From the NCBI RefSeq assembly GCF_042453785.1, contig NC_091671.1, forward strand, positions 32,627,001 through 32,691,000: a stretch of DNA of 64,000 nucleotides, written 5' to 3'. Source of the DNA: Malus domestica. Taxonomy: Eukaryota > Streptophyta > Magnoliopsida > Rosales > Rosaceae. The notes below the pieces were generated by a model. The model was not told the origin of the DNA. It saw only the letters and a list, made by a program, of their open reading frames with translations, and did no database searches. The translations under genes were made by a program, and so were the position numbers. Below are positions 11,642 through 22,647 of the stretch, one piece after another (position 1 is the stretch's first letter; each line of letters opens with the position of its first letter).

Positions 11642-13189
11642 AAAGGAAGAAAAAATCGATAATATCGGCGATAATTAGCCGATATTATCGTTTTTTTGGA
11701 GATCCGATATTTTTTTAACTATCCAAATGATTTTCGTCAAAATATCGCGATATTATCGATAATATCGCGATATTTTTAAAATTATCGATAATATCGTAAT
11801 ATAATATTAAAAAATACTTTAAAATGTTGAGAAATCTCAACACATACTAAACTTGATCAAAGCCCAAAGGCCAACCAAGACATGCTTTTCTCAGCATGTG
11901 AATGTGCCTTTTATAGGCGTTCTTGGCTTGCTCACTGCCCTCGCTGGGCGATGTGGGACTCGACCAAGGAAGAAAATAGGAATTTCGGCCGAAAATCCAC
12001 ACCCACTTTAAACGGCCATAACTTTGTCAAAACTCAACAAAATCAAGCAAGACAAAAACTAAAGTTGTAGCCCTCTAAGAGACGAAGAGAATGGTACCTC
12101 ACACGACGTCTGAATCGTCGTGGTTTGGCCGAAAAATGCCTCGAAAGCCACTGAGGTCGCCGGAAACTGGGTAAGATTCAAATGAGTATGACTTTTTCAA
12201 TACTCAACGAAATTGAGTGAAACAAAAAGGAAAGTTGTACTACTCAACGAGACGAAGAGATTGATACCTTGCACGCCGGCCAACTCGCCGTGGTTTGGCC
12301 GGAAAACCAAAACGTTTTGTCTCGAGGGCTGGTACATGTGAACTTGTGACTCCAACTAGGTAAGAGCCAGATCTAATTTGGGACCTTCTATCCTATATTT
12401 GTGGACAACCATCAAATGCTAAAGATTAAACAAACATAATATGTTCTACTGCTTAGCAAAAAAAGCTACAAACCCTTTGCTTATCAACAAAAAAAGACAA
12501 GTCCTTACACTAGATATACTTTCAAATTACGTTGAGTAGCAACCTGATATATGTATTCGGACGAATTATAAAACAATTGACACACTCCTAACTTCCAAAA
12601 TTCAATTCTTTTACTTTATATAAACTTGAAAAAACATAATCGGCATCCAAATTAAAGTTTAGTCTTATTCAATGTATTGATTTTCAATCGTTAATTGATA
12701 TACTATAATTTGGAACTTCAAAGCCTAGACGCATGCTTATCTGTAAGAAATTTAAAGTGTCAAATTCGGCACATTATTCTTCATCATTTTATTCACTTCC
12801 CTTTTTTTTTTTTTTAATATCCTAAATAAAACCTCCAAATATTGTACTAATTCATTATATATAAATGATTATGGTGTGTTTAGACTTCTTTCATTAATTA
12901 CTACATATTTTCTACACTCACAATGTTTGTCAGCTCGCTATATAATCAACTTGATAATGTTAAATCCATCATGCAATGCATTTCTTTCCAATTTTTTGTG
13001 ATAAACTAATAGATAATTGACTAAATAAACATCCTACAAAGTTTCAAAAAAAATTTCCAAGTTTTTCTTACAATTTCCGTGGTTTCCATGTAATTTTTAT
13101 CGATATCGATATTTTACCGATATTTCCATCGATATTTCCGTGTTTTCGGACTACCGATATTTCCGATATTACCGATATTTTCTTCCTTG
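11642..13189. mobile_element. hAT-like non-autonomous transposon B
   Basis: This element has the same family ends as hAT A (AAAGGAAGAAAAAATCG on the left, CGATATTTTCTTCCTTG on the right) and a perfect 8-bp TSD GCTCCGAC (11634-11641 and 13190-13197). It shares the ATATCG palindromic termini and a long right sub-terminal block (about 12848-13185) with A (about 11160-11490). The middle differs: it contains two diverged copies, roughly 170 bp apart (near 12010-12140 and 12180-12310), of a block ending in CGTCGTGGTTTGGCCG or CGCCGTGGTTTGGCCG. No transposase frame is present. Confidence 0.85.
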
Positions 13190-13984
13190 GCTCCGACGCA
13201 ACAATTTCCTCAATTAAGTTTGATTTCGCATAATTTTGTATTTTTGGATGCCAAAATATACCTTGATAATTTATGTTGGATTAAAAATAAAATCTAATGT
13301 CACAATTTCATTACATATTAGTGATGAAATGATATGATACTAGGGTTTTTGGGTGAAATGGTCCTCACACCTTCTGGGACCCAAAAATGACTCCTCCACT
13401 AAATAAGCCACTAGCACACCAAACATGAGGAGTAGAGCTACAAATCAAGTAACGTAATACGCACTCCATGGAACATGGAGAAATAGAAGGAAAGTGGGAC
13501 TTGGAGCCCAAGACTTGAATGCCTATAAAAGGCCAAGAATCCCACCAGCCTAGGGGGGAAAAGGGAAGTATCTGATAGCTTTACAATGTCTTGCAATTAT
13601 TTTGAACAAAGATTGACTTGGGCGTCGGAGTGTTTTCTTGCAGGACCCCCGCTCTCATTAATGGCAAACGAAGTTGGTGTTCTGGACTTGATTACAATAT
13701 TACTTGTTGGAGGATTAGAGGATCCGAGTTTTTCTGCTCCAACAGTTGGCGCCGTCTGTGGGAATTCGTACAAAAGTCGTATCAAGAAGTCATGGTCTCC
13801 ACCTAAGCCATAATGGGGGCATGGGCCAAAACCCTAAATAATGGGTGTGCAGACTAGGCATGTTCGGCAAGGGAGACGCACTTTTAGACTTCTGTGCTGC
13901 AGCTGCTGCTTTCGTCAGTTCGACAAGATGGGATATAAGTTTATATAATATATACATATATGTATAGCCTGTCAGCCAACCTCC

Positions 13985-14350
13985 TTAGTCAAGTTTCGTC
14001 AGTCCTCGTTCGTAAATCATATGTCAATCCTCGTTCGTAAATCATGGGTTCGTAAATCATATGTCAGTCCTTGTTTGCAAATCCTCGTACATAAATCCGC
14101 GTTCGTAAATCACGGGTTCGTAAATCCTTGTTCGTAAATCATATGTCAGTCCTTGTTCGTAAATCACATGTAAATCCTCGTTCGTAAATCATATGTCAGT
14201 CCTCATTCGTAAATCCTTGTTCGTAAATCATATGTAAATCCTTGTTCGTAAATCATATGTCAATCCTCGTTTGTAAATCATACTCAGTCCTCGTTCGTAA
14301 ATCATGTGTCGGTAAATCATAAGATGTCAGCCCTTACTCGTAAATTATAC
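13985..14350. repeat. Degenerate ~24-bp tandem repeat, CGTAAATC-type
   Basis: At least a dozen imperfect units combine TTCGTAAATCATATGTCAG with TCCTCG or TCCTTG. They lie just inside the 5' end of the LTR element at 13373-15602. I see no coding potential. Confidence 0.85.
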
Positions 14351-14984
14351 GAAGATATGATAGGGCGAAGAAAGCTAGTTGAGCACATGTCCCCTCGCTC
14401 TCACAAGCTATGGAGGAAGATTGTTTGAGGACGCCTCTGGCGAGGGATTTGGCGAACGTAAGCATGAGGATTGCAGTCAATGCATCTGTGGAAAACACGC
14501 CTGAAGAGAAAAGAAAAGCCCAAAAGATCAGACAGTCAAGGATGATGCTTGATAAGCAACTTGTCCTTGAAGAATTGCACGAAGAAACCATTTGAGGAAT
14601 TGCATGAAGAAACCATTCTATTGGGGCAATAAGTACTCAAAAGATGAGAAGGACGAGACCTAAAGCATTCAATTCTAGCTTGGGAAAACAATTGCACAAA
14701 GAGACAATAAGTTCTTACCAAGTCATCAAATAGAACATGTGTTCAAGGTTTCAAAGCAAGGAAAACAATCAAAGTTCACTCTGGCTGCAACAAATGTAAT
14801 GAAATTGCCTAACAATTATTCAGCAAGCACCCAAGGGTTGTTAGCAAAGGAAATCCATTTAATTCAACAACAACAAAGTTGCCCAACAGATAAGAGTTTC
14901 TATCTTACACATGCTCATTAGTAATATTAATGTTGTTCAAATTTCAATTACTCTGGGGGCATGTTATTACTATATAAATTGGTG

Positions 14985-15130
14985 ATCGAAGATCATGAGA
15001 CCGTAGGTTGAAGACCTAGACCGAATAAGAGCCGAAGGCTCAAGACCGAAGGTCGAAGACCAATATGACCGTGGCCGAAGGCCAAACTCATGGTCGAAGA
15101 CCATATGATCATAGCCAAAGGCTAAACTAA
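14985..15130. repeat. Array of short GGTC-GAA-GACC hairpins
   Basis: Successive near-palindromes include GGTTGAAGACC, GCCGAAGGC, GGTCGAAGACC, GGCCGAAGGCC and GGTCGAAGACC. They recur about every 18-30 bases immediately before the polypurine tract of the LTR element. Each can fold as a tight GAA-loop hairpin in RNA. Confidence 0.7.
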
Positions 15131-15764
15131 TGATGAAATCTCAAGTTGAATGAATTTTTGCAAAGAAACATTTTTCCTCTACAAACTCTAAACGATCTGT
15201 GTTTGCAAAGAAAAAAGGGGGCAATGTGGGAGCCAAAAATGACTCCTCCACTAAATAAGCCACTAGCACACCAAACATGAGGAGTGGAGCTACAATCAAG
15301 TAACGTAATACCCACTCCATGGAACATGGAGAAATAGAAGGAAAGTGGGACTTGAAGCCCAAGACTTTAATGCCTATAAAAGGCCAAGAATCCCACCAGC
15401 CTAGGGGAAAAAGGGAAGTATCTGATAGCTTTACAATGTCTTGCAATTATTTTGAACAAAGACTGACTTGAGCGTTAGAGTGTTTTCTTGCAGGTCCCCC
15501 GCTCTCATTGATGGCAAGCGAAGTTGGTGTTCTGGACTTCTCACATGATTACAATATTTACTTGTTGGAGGATTAGAGGATCCGAGTTTTTATGCTCCAA
15601 CACACCTATAGGAAGACCATTGCGACAAAGCTAATCTCGCCTAATTTTTTTCTATTTCACTTTAAAAAAAAATTACATCACAAAAAAAAAAAATATATAT
15701 ATATATATATAATTAGAACCCAATGTGATGATCAAATTAAAGAATCAACTTTAATTTGTCATTG

Positions 15765-17941
15765 TCAGTGAATTGTTTGAGTGTCTCTTGGTAGCAACCC
15801 TCCAATGATGAATTTCTTCTTGTCAATCTTGTTTGTTAAACCATGATGTCCAACACTTGTACACCAAAGAGGCACACTGAAGAGCCACACCAAAGTACAT
15901 AAAATGGCACAAATCTTACCATAAAACATCAAACCCCACAAAACCATGAGCAGGAAACACAAACTCACAATCGATCTGTAACATACTTTTTTGTACTTGT
16001 TCTTCTCAATCCTGGTAACATCTTGGTCTTGTTGTCCTTGCCCTTCTTTTGAAGCATTTTTATTTGCTTCAAACAATTTGTGTTTATCAGAATTAGACCT
16101 TGAATTGGCCTTCGAACTAGTACTAGTTGAAGTTGATCGAAATTTGACGGACAAGTACCTCAAATTGGCTTTAAAATTACAAGACGAGCTTGATCGAAAA
16201 GATTTGATCCTCTTGGACAAATACCTGATGCTTGAATTGGATGTTTGCGATATCGAACTTGATGAAGAGTTTATAGAAGATGAAGTGAAGATAGAACAAT
16301 TAGTTAAAAAAGAAGCAGTGTCAGACATCACTTTTGGGTCATCTTCCTTGGAATTGTACTTTGAACTCTCATTTCTTCCAAGTTTCTTTCCCTTCTTTCT
16401 TTTTTGAATCTTCTTGGCCTGTCAATATTAATAAATTGTTCGTAAGAATTAACAATATCTTAGAACAAATTAAGATTATAGATTTGAAAGGCTTATTACT
16501 TAAAGTGTCCTAAATGATTCTAAGTATCACTTAAACTTTTGTGATTGAATCACTTTCTTACCTCATAGACTTTCACTTTTGATTATGAGATATTCAGCAT
16601 GTCGCCATTATGTTATCTATATTATTGATATCATAATAATATCACAAAGCAGTTAACAATCAATGCACAAAGATGACGAACTAGGGCAATGTGAGATACG
16701 TAATAAAAGTCCAGGAAAAGAGTGATGCACTCAAAACCACGAAGTTTTGAAAAGAATAAAGTTAAAAAGTTGGAAAGAAACCAAAACCAGAAAATTGAAA
16801 AGAAATGACAAAAAAACTAGGAATTAAAGAAGAAACCAAAACAATAATACTACAAATTTAGAAGAAATAGATAGACTAAAATGAATATAAACTCACCAAA
16901 GATGTATCGAACAAAATCGCCTTCAAAACATTCGATAATTTATTTCGGCCTTTACTTCTCCAATATTGACTGTCACGTTTGTCATTATTTTCTTCATTAC
17001 ATAGCAATGGTGAAGCCATTGGTGACACTTTCGGGAAAACCAAACCTCCCTTTTCTTCCATGCCAATGTATGACCTTTTCTTGGAGATCACTTTCGGCAC
17101 ATCTCCCTCCGACCAATCTAGATTAGAAGTTGAGGTAATTGAACTCTCATTTGTTGTGTTAGCAAAATTCGTTTCAAATTTTCTTTCATGGATCTTCTTA
17201 ACCTGCTAATGTTTACATATACATGCATACATGCAAAATTAAGAATAATGGTAACATGAGCTAACAACATTCCCCTTCCAGAAAATTAACGCAAAAAAGA
17301 AAAGTTCAAATCAAAATACAAAGTAAGGAAATTGGATTCTCATCTCACTAATGTAAATGTGGTTTTTTTTGGTAATAGAAAAGGGAGGGGGAAGAATTCG
17401 AATTCGAAACATTTTCCAATGTGAAATAGAATGAGCAAATAGGGTTGGGTGTTTCAGAAGAATAATTGGGAAAAACTGATTGCAATATTTAAGTTTGATA
17501 TAGCCACAAAATTTTGGCAAAACACATGCATGACATTATTAACTGGAAATTGAAAAAGAGAAAGTAACCAACCAGTTTTGTTTTGACCAAAACTGCCTTT
17601 AAAACTTGAGAAAATCCACATCGTCCTTTCTCTTCTTGTTGAGTACAGTGACATTTTTCATCATCTCCTTCATCATTTGATGTTGCCAACGACGACGATA
17701 AAGACATTGGTACCACCTTAGGAAACACCCCACGTTCCTTATCATCTATAGCCATGTATGTGAAAACATTCTTAGGAAGTCGTCCTAGTTCCAAAACAGT
17801 CACATCAGACGATCGAAAGCATGGGAAGAAATTGGTTATTTTATTTTTCTTCTTCTTGGTCTTCACTTGGGTCGTTGTCGAATATCTATTGGCACTTGTT
17901 GTACTTGGGGGACATAGCGGGCTGTGGTTTTCGCGATGCAT
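15765..17941 (-). CDS. Uncharacterised plant membrane protein, three exons with duplicated exon units
   Basis: Exons on the minus strand are 17573-17941, 16897-17202 and 15765-16418. All junctions are phase 0 with GT/AG borders, giving 442 residues from the ATG at 17941. The N-terminus is basic (KTKKKKNK) with a Cys/Phe patch (FFPCF). Residues about 56-123 and 159-225 are copies of one unit (PK...FPKVxPM...VLKAxL), one per exon. Exon 3 begins another, with AKKI and DPKV. The rest of exon 3 is a long Ser-rich stretch ending in two hydrophobic segments at about 375-391 and 394-411, so the protein is probably C-terminally membrane-anchored. From memory it resembles plant 'uncharacterized protein At5g23160-like' entries; function unknown. 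The first donor (CTG followed by GTTGGT) is weak, so that junction is the least certain. Confidence 0.6.
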
Positions 17942-19471
17942 GGCTTCATTGACATGAACTTTCAGGAAAGGTAGTTTGTCAGCCGAGAAAGTTGGGATTC
18001 AAGAATCCAAGAAAACGAGGGTGAGAGGGAACAAGGTGGGTGTCATTTTGGTGTCGAAAATAATTATCTGCAACATGTGTTTGTGGTTTGTATTTGTAAC
18101 TTGTAAGAAATTTTCAATGGTAAGCCATATTGTTCGCGCTTAGTTTGCTCCTTTTAAGTCCAAATTTATTTAAAAAAAAATTTGAATGCAAAGTGTTCTA
18201 TTTTTTGACAAATATGGATATGGTGGTTTTCTGTTTTAGGGTTTTTAGATGCGAATCAACCAATATTGTCCAACGAGTTTTCATTTGTTTTGTTTTATAT
18301 CTAAAACAACTTCATTTGGTTGAAACTTGAATGGTAAAGAGTGTTTACCTCAATTCAACTGCTGGTCTCCACCTTTCAGAACATTAGGTCTCATTTTGGA
18401 CAAAACGAGAAAAAACCGAATCATTGTTTACTTAGTACAACAACTTAATTTGGTACTCCAAGGGAAACGTTCAATGTAAAACTTCACATTTATATTTGAT
18501 GGTCTATGTGGTAATTTGACATGTCTTTTATTTTCTTCCCCAACCGAAACGTTGAATCAATAATTTATTTTATTAAATTAATATCACCTTGATATGTGAA
18601 AAGTTGAAGCATCACTTTGAATTTTTTTTTTTACCAAACCAAATATATGAATTGACGTCACATTTTGTTTACAGAAACTTTGATGCCAAAGTCACATGTT
18701 GCCGATCCACATTAGATTATGATGTTTTGGTTGGAGCAATTTGGCAACGCTTAAATTGGGAGGTTAACAAAAATTAGTAAGGTTAACTCTTGATGAGTTC
18801 GGGATTATGAAGCTAGATGATTGATAATGAAATTTAAGAGCTCACCCTAAGAAATGGGTTAAGCCCACTGCAGTGGTACTCGACCATTTCATATAGGCCA
18901 TGACTGAGCCCTAAAAGTCTTGGGTTCTTAAATCTACCACCGCCCCTTTATTAAATGGGCCAAACATGTAATCACAACATATAAGCTACTTCTCCACTGC
19001 TCATTCGACACGTGGAGAAGAAGTGACATACATGGCTATTTGCTTAGTTTCTTGGGTCTACACATACTGACTGTAACGCTCGTCCAAAAGTGGTTGAAAC
19101 CCACTTTAGCCTAGCATTAAGCTTGACAGTATTACGTCCTTTCATAGACTTATGTTCTCATTGATGGCCAATGTGTGGCCTCGAAGTTGATGTCTATGTA
19201 GACTTGCTCTTGGAGGTTTGTGCCATAAAGTTATTAGGCTTGTCAACTATCTTGAGTGCCCATAAAGTACTTTAAGTCATGCATCGGTTCCTTCTTGTAA
19301 ACAGAAAGTCCAAGGTTCACATAGGTTGTGTAGCGGTAGTCTTTTTGTAGCTACGGTAATGCTTTGTCTATTGAGTCATTTGGGATGACTTGTAGGCCCA
19401 ATGTCTTTGATCTTTCTTATCCCTTAGTGGGCTCTCTTAGACCTATCTCATTAGGCCCAACAATAACTATA
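17942..19471. other. Intergenic DNA upstream of the membrane-protein gene
   Basis: No gene is recognised. Immediately above 17941 lies the presumed promoter and leader of the minus-strand gene. The rest is AT-rich with short unrelated frames. Confidence 0.4.
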
Positions 19472-19480
19472 TATTATTTT

Positions 19481-20577
19481 GGGTTTTTATAACAAATGGT
19501 CCCTGAAATTAATCCACACCATCAAGATGGTCCCTGAAATTGAAAATCGATCAATGTAGTCCTTAAAAATGAGTGTCGCAAATCAATGTGGTCATTCCGT
19601 CATAATTCAGTTAAAATTTCTGTTATGTGATGATGTGTCACATAAGTGGGTCCTACAAATTTAATTAAATATTGCTATATAGATTAAAAATATTTAAATA
19701 ATAAAAAACAATTTTTATTTTTATATAATAAAAAACTTAAAAAAGAAAAAACAAGAAGAAGATGAACTTCATCTTCTTCTTCGCCTCGCATCGAGCAACC
19801 ACTAAAAATCGAATCATTTGATGTCATATTCTGGCAAGATTTCATGTCCTCGTCCACTCTTTAATTGTACCTCAGACAAAGTGATTATTTTAGAGGTTCG
19901 GATACTCTAGAAAATGATACAGAGCATGTTGGTTCCTCTTGTAAATCGGTGAAGGAAACTTGCAATGAAATTGAAAAATGCTAGCAATTTCAGTTAAACC
20001 AAGGATTTTGAGTAAAAAGTGAACCACCATTTCTCTTATGTCTTTAACGTTACAAAGGATTACAACTCTTCCAAGTTACACAAACACCCCACTGTCTCCT
20101 CTACAAAAGGTGCCCTTGGCTGGTAAAAGTTGGGATGCCTGCACATCCTGGTCGATTAACATCGGGGAGGTTCCATTTTGAATTATCATCACATGAGAAC
20201 ACGAGAACAGCAGGAACCGAGTGCGACGATGCATTTTCAGTGGGATGAGAATGGTGGGTCGTTGGGTAAGAGGGGAAGAAGATGATGAACATTCATCTTC
20301 TTCTTCTTCTTTCCTTTTTTTTTTTGTTTTCAATTGTATAAAATTGTTTTTTTAATTATTATTAAATATTTTTAATCCACATGACAATATTTAATTACAT
20401 TGTGGGACCCACTTGTGTGCCACCTCAGCACATAACGAAATTTTTAACGGAATTGTGACTGAATGACCATATTGATTTGCAACATCTAATTTCAAGGACT
20501 ACATTAATCGATTTTCAATTTCAATGATCATCTTGATGAGGTGGGTCAATTTCAAGGACTATTTGTGATAAAAACCC
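19481..20577. mobile_element. Mutator-like (MULE) non-autonomous transposon
   Basis: Long imperfect terminal inverted repeats start GGGTTTTTATAACAAATGG on the left and end ATTTGTGATAAAAACCC on the right, extending roughly 250 bp inwards. A perfect 9-bp direct repeat TATTATTTT flanks the element (19472-19480 and 20578-20586), the Mutator-superfamily signature. GAAGATGAA/TTCATCTTC blocks mark the inner edges of the arms. No transposase is present. The 0.5-kb interior (about 19800-20260) contains stretches that look like coding DNA; see the separate entry. Confidence 0.9.
19868..20256 (+). pseudogene. Possible captured gene fragments inside the MULE
   Basis: Two plus-strand pieces have protein-like content. 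At about 19877-20022 the frame reads SDYFRGSDTLENDTEHVGSS, then CKSVKETCNEIEK, and, after a one-base shift, MLAISVKPRILSKK before a stop. At about 20070-20250 another reads PLAGKSWDACTSWSINIGEV and, after a shift, ELSSHENTRTAGTECDDAF. Such fragments between MULE arms are expected of Pack-MULE gene capture. I cannot name the parent gene, and chance frames are not excluded. Confidence 0.35.
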
Positions 20578-20586
20578 TATTATTTT

Positions 20587-20757
20587 AGTGACCACTCAGT
20601 ACTACGGTCTGATGGTATTCTTCTTCACTTGGAAGTGAGAGGTCTTATGTTTGAATCTCGTGGATGGCGAATTCGATATCAAATTAGGTTGCCCAGTGTG
20701 GCTTAGCCGAACTCCCCCTCCCCTTAGTGTAAAAATATCGACGTAATAAAAAAAAAG
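20587..20757 (+). mobile_element. tRNA-derived SINE with A-rich tail
   Basis: A polymerase III box-B-like block (ATGTTTGAATCTCG) is followed by the body GCGAATTCGATATCAAATTA...TTAGCCGAACTCCC and a short A-rich tail at 20746-20757. This arrangement is common in dicot SINEs. It sits directly against the right TSD of the MULE. No own target duplication was seen. Confidence 0.55.
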
Positions 20758-20935
20758 ACCCTACATTAATACAATTCATGGTGTCAAATGTTAACAGTGA
20801 AATTGGAGCATCAGTTGGACTGGAGATGCTCAAAGAAGTTTGGGTTCAATAATATCATCCATATTATTGCAAGTAGTGAAAAAAAGATTTTACCAAACGG
20901 ACTCTCAATCTTATGAACTCAGTAAAATCAAGTAG

Positions 20936-21157
20936 GGAAGAGGATTTTCTTCGGATGTACTTTGTGAAGATCCTAGGAATCCCCACATCCTAGTCATTCA
21001 TCGTATATCGTACAGCCAGTTTTCATCAGGTACTATTTGTGTTTAATTTTAAATAAAAAAAAATCAAATGATTTCGATCGCACGACGTATGATGAATGGT
21101 TAAGATGTGAGGATCCCTAAGATCTCCACAATTTGAATCCGAATAGGATCCAATTCC
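20936..21157. mobile_element. Hairpin MITE with 9-bp TSD
   Basis: This 222-bp sequence is almost entirely an inverted repeat: the left arm GGAAGAGGATTTTCTTCGGA pairs with the right arm ending GAATAGGATCCAATTCC. A perfect 9-bp direct repeat ATCAAGTAG flanks it (20927-20935 and 21158-21166). The 9-bp TSD suggests a Mutator-related MITE mobilised in trans. Confidence 0.8.
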
Positions 21158-21337
21158 ATCAAGTAGAACCCAAATTAATTTCATAAGGTTTGGCTCGAGT
21201 AGGCCTCTTAGGCCATTAACCGGCTCTTCTCTTGAGCTTATTTTGTTTGATTGATCTTGCTGCTTAGAACTGGTAGGTGGGTTTGTCTTTCTCTCCAACT
21301 GACCCGACCAAAGGGCCATAGGGCTAAAAATAACTCA

Positions 21338-22225
21338 AAATGACACAAAAACGATCTCCAACCGAGGGCTAGGCCAAAAGGCTTGTGGGCCCCATTGGGC
21401 CAAAAAACTAAAATCAGGCCAATGAGCTGGCCTCATCCAGCCAGCCAGACAACCCTCTCCTGGCCCAACAATTCAAATGCAACAATAACCTGGCGTCACC
21501 AGGTTATCGTTGCTTTTGAAATATTTTTTTTTGGACGAATTTAAAAAATAAAAATTAAAAAAAAAATCTAATTTTTTTTCCTATGAATACCTAAGCCATT
21601 TATCTTCCAATAATTTGGAATTGGATGAGGATCCCCAGTTGGAATGTGAAGAGGATCTAAAGTTGGAATTCATTGCAAACTTGAATTGAAAGAGATATTG
21701 GAGAGGGCAAAGATGAAAATGTGTGAATTCTACCCCAATATCCAGCCAATTTATTAACATTGGAAACTGAAGATAAGAAATGCTACACATATAAGAATCT
21801 TATCTAAAATTTGCACAACCAATTACATTTCAACACATGGCACTCGAAATCTTATTCGAAAAATTATTGAGATTACATAAAGATAAGAAATCTGGAGGGT
21901 TACTCACTTTAGCGACTTGTGGCACTCGAAATCCTATCCGAAAAATTATTGAGATTACATAAAGATAAGAAATCTGGAGAGTTACTCACATTAGCAACAC
22001 GTATCACTCGAAATCCTATCAAAACAATTATTGAGATTATATAAAGATAAAAAAATCCGGATGCTTATTCATTTGGCAACAAGTGACACTCAAAATTTGT
22101 TCGAAAACCTTATTTTAATATGGTAGTTTAATTTAAGTAACCATATTAATTCAATTAAAATAATAAATTATGTTTGGTCTATAACCCTTTGACCCTCTCG
22201 GTTGGAGATGATTTTTTGTCAAAGC
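21338..22225. mobile_element. Probable TIR element with ATCTCCAACC ends
   Basis: The left end contains GACACAAAAACGATCTCC followed by AACCGAG. The right end contains the inverse, CTCGGTTGGAGATGATTTTT, at 22198-22217. The same ATCTCCAACC terminal motif occurs in the element at 49675-50260. The interior carries an 82-bp tandem array and no transposase. Exact ends and TSD were not resolved. Confidence 0.5.
21841..22105. repeat. 82-bp tandem repeat, about 3.2 units
   Basis: Units begin CACTCGAAAT(C/T) at 21841, 21923, 22005 and, degraded, 22087, giving a constant 82-bp period. Each contains TTATTGAGATTACATAAAG. Divergence increases towards the right. Confidence 0.85.
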
Positions 22226-22647
22226 GCTCTCATTTGGAAATAGTATAAAATATGACCTGACACTCTTCATTAAAATATAAATTCTTGCATGATTATAGAG
22301 CTAAAAGAAAGCCCTTTTAACTCTGTTTGGGTTGGAGATGACCTTGGCTTATAACTCATTGACACAAATACAATTTATTTATTTATTCTCAATCCTGGGC
22401 TACCAAATTGTTAAAACCTCCCAAAAAGCCTGGTCCTCCAACCCTTGTCCTTCTCGAGGGTCGAGACGAGACGAGGAAGACCAGAGAAATTTCAAAACGT
22501 ATTCCCTGTTGCTTTTGTATTCAAAAAGCAAAAGCATACAGAAAACTTTGCACTGGTTTAGGGCAAGGAATCATATTCTCTCTCTCCCTCTTTCTCTCTC
22601 GTCTTGCCTGTCCAATTTCAAAACCCTTTCTTTCTGCACAGAGAGCG
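22226..22647 (+). promoter_or_regulatory. Presumed promoter and leader of UBP14
   Basis: The stretch ends in a CT-rich run (TCTCTCTCCCTCTTTCTCTC at about 22576-22600), typical of plant 5' leaders, just before the ATG at 22648. No TATA box is convincing. The exact transcription start cannot be read from sequence. Confidence 0.4.

Larger units (their letters stand above)
13373..15602 (+). mobile_element. Complete non-autonomous LTR retrotransposon (TRIM/LARD-like)
   Basis: The 5' LTR is 13373-13744 and the 3' LTR 15225-15602. They are highly similar, begin T(G/C)TGGGA and end CTCCAACA. A perfect 5-bp TSD CACCT flanks the element (13368-13372 and 15603-15607). A presumed primer-binding site TGGCGCCGTCTGTGGGAA starts at 13747, and a polypurine tract AAAAAAGGGGGC precedes the 3' LTR at about 15211. 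Each LTR has a TATAAAA box (13524-13530 in the left copy). The 1.48-kb interior has no gag or pol. It consists mostly of CGTAAATCATATGTCAGTCC-type repeats and a row of small hairpins. Confidence 0.9.

Noticed and set aside
15991-16407. 138-codon plus-strand frame with many Leu/Glu
   Set aside because: It is the antisense shadow of exon 3 of the minus-strand membrane-protein gene, whose frame is supported by splice phase and duplicated motifs.
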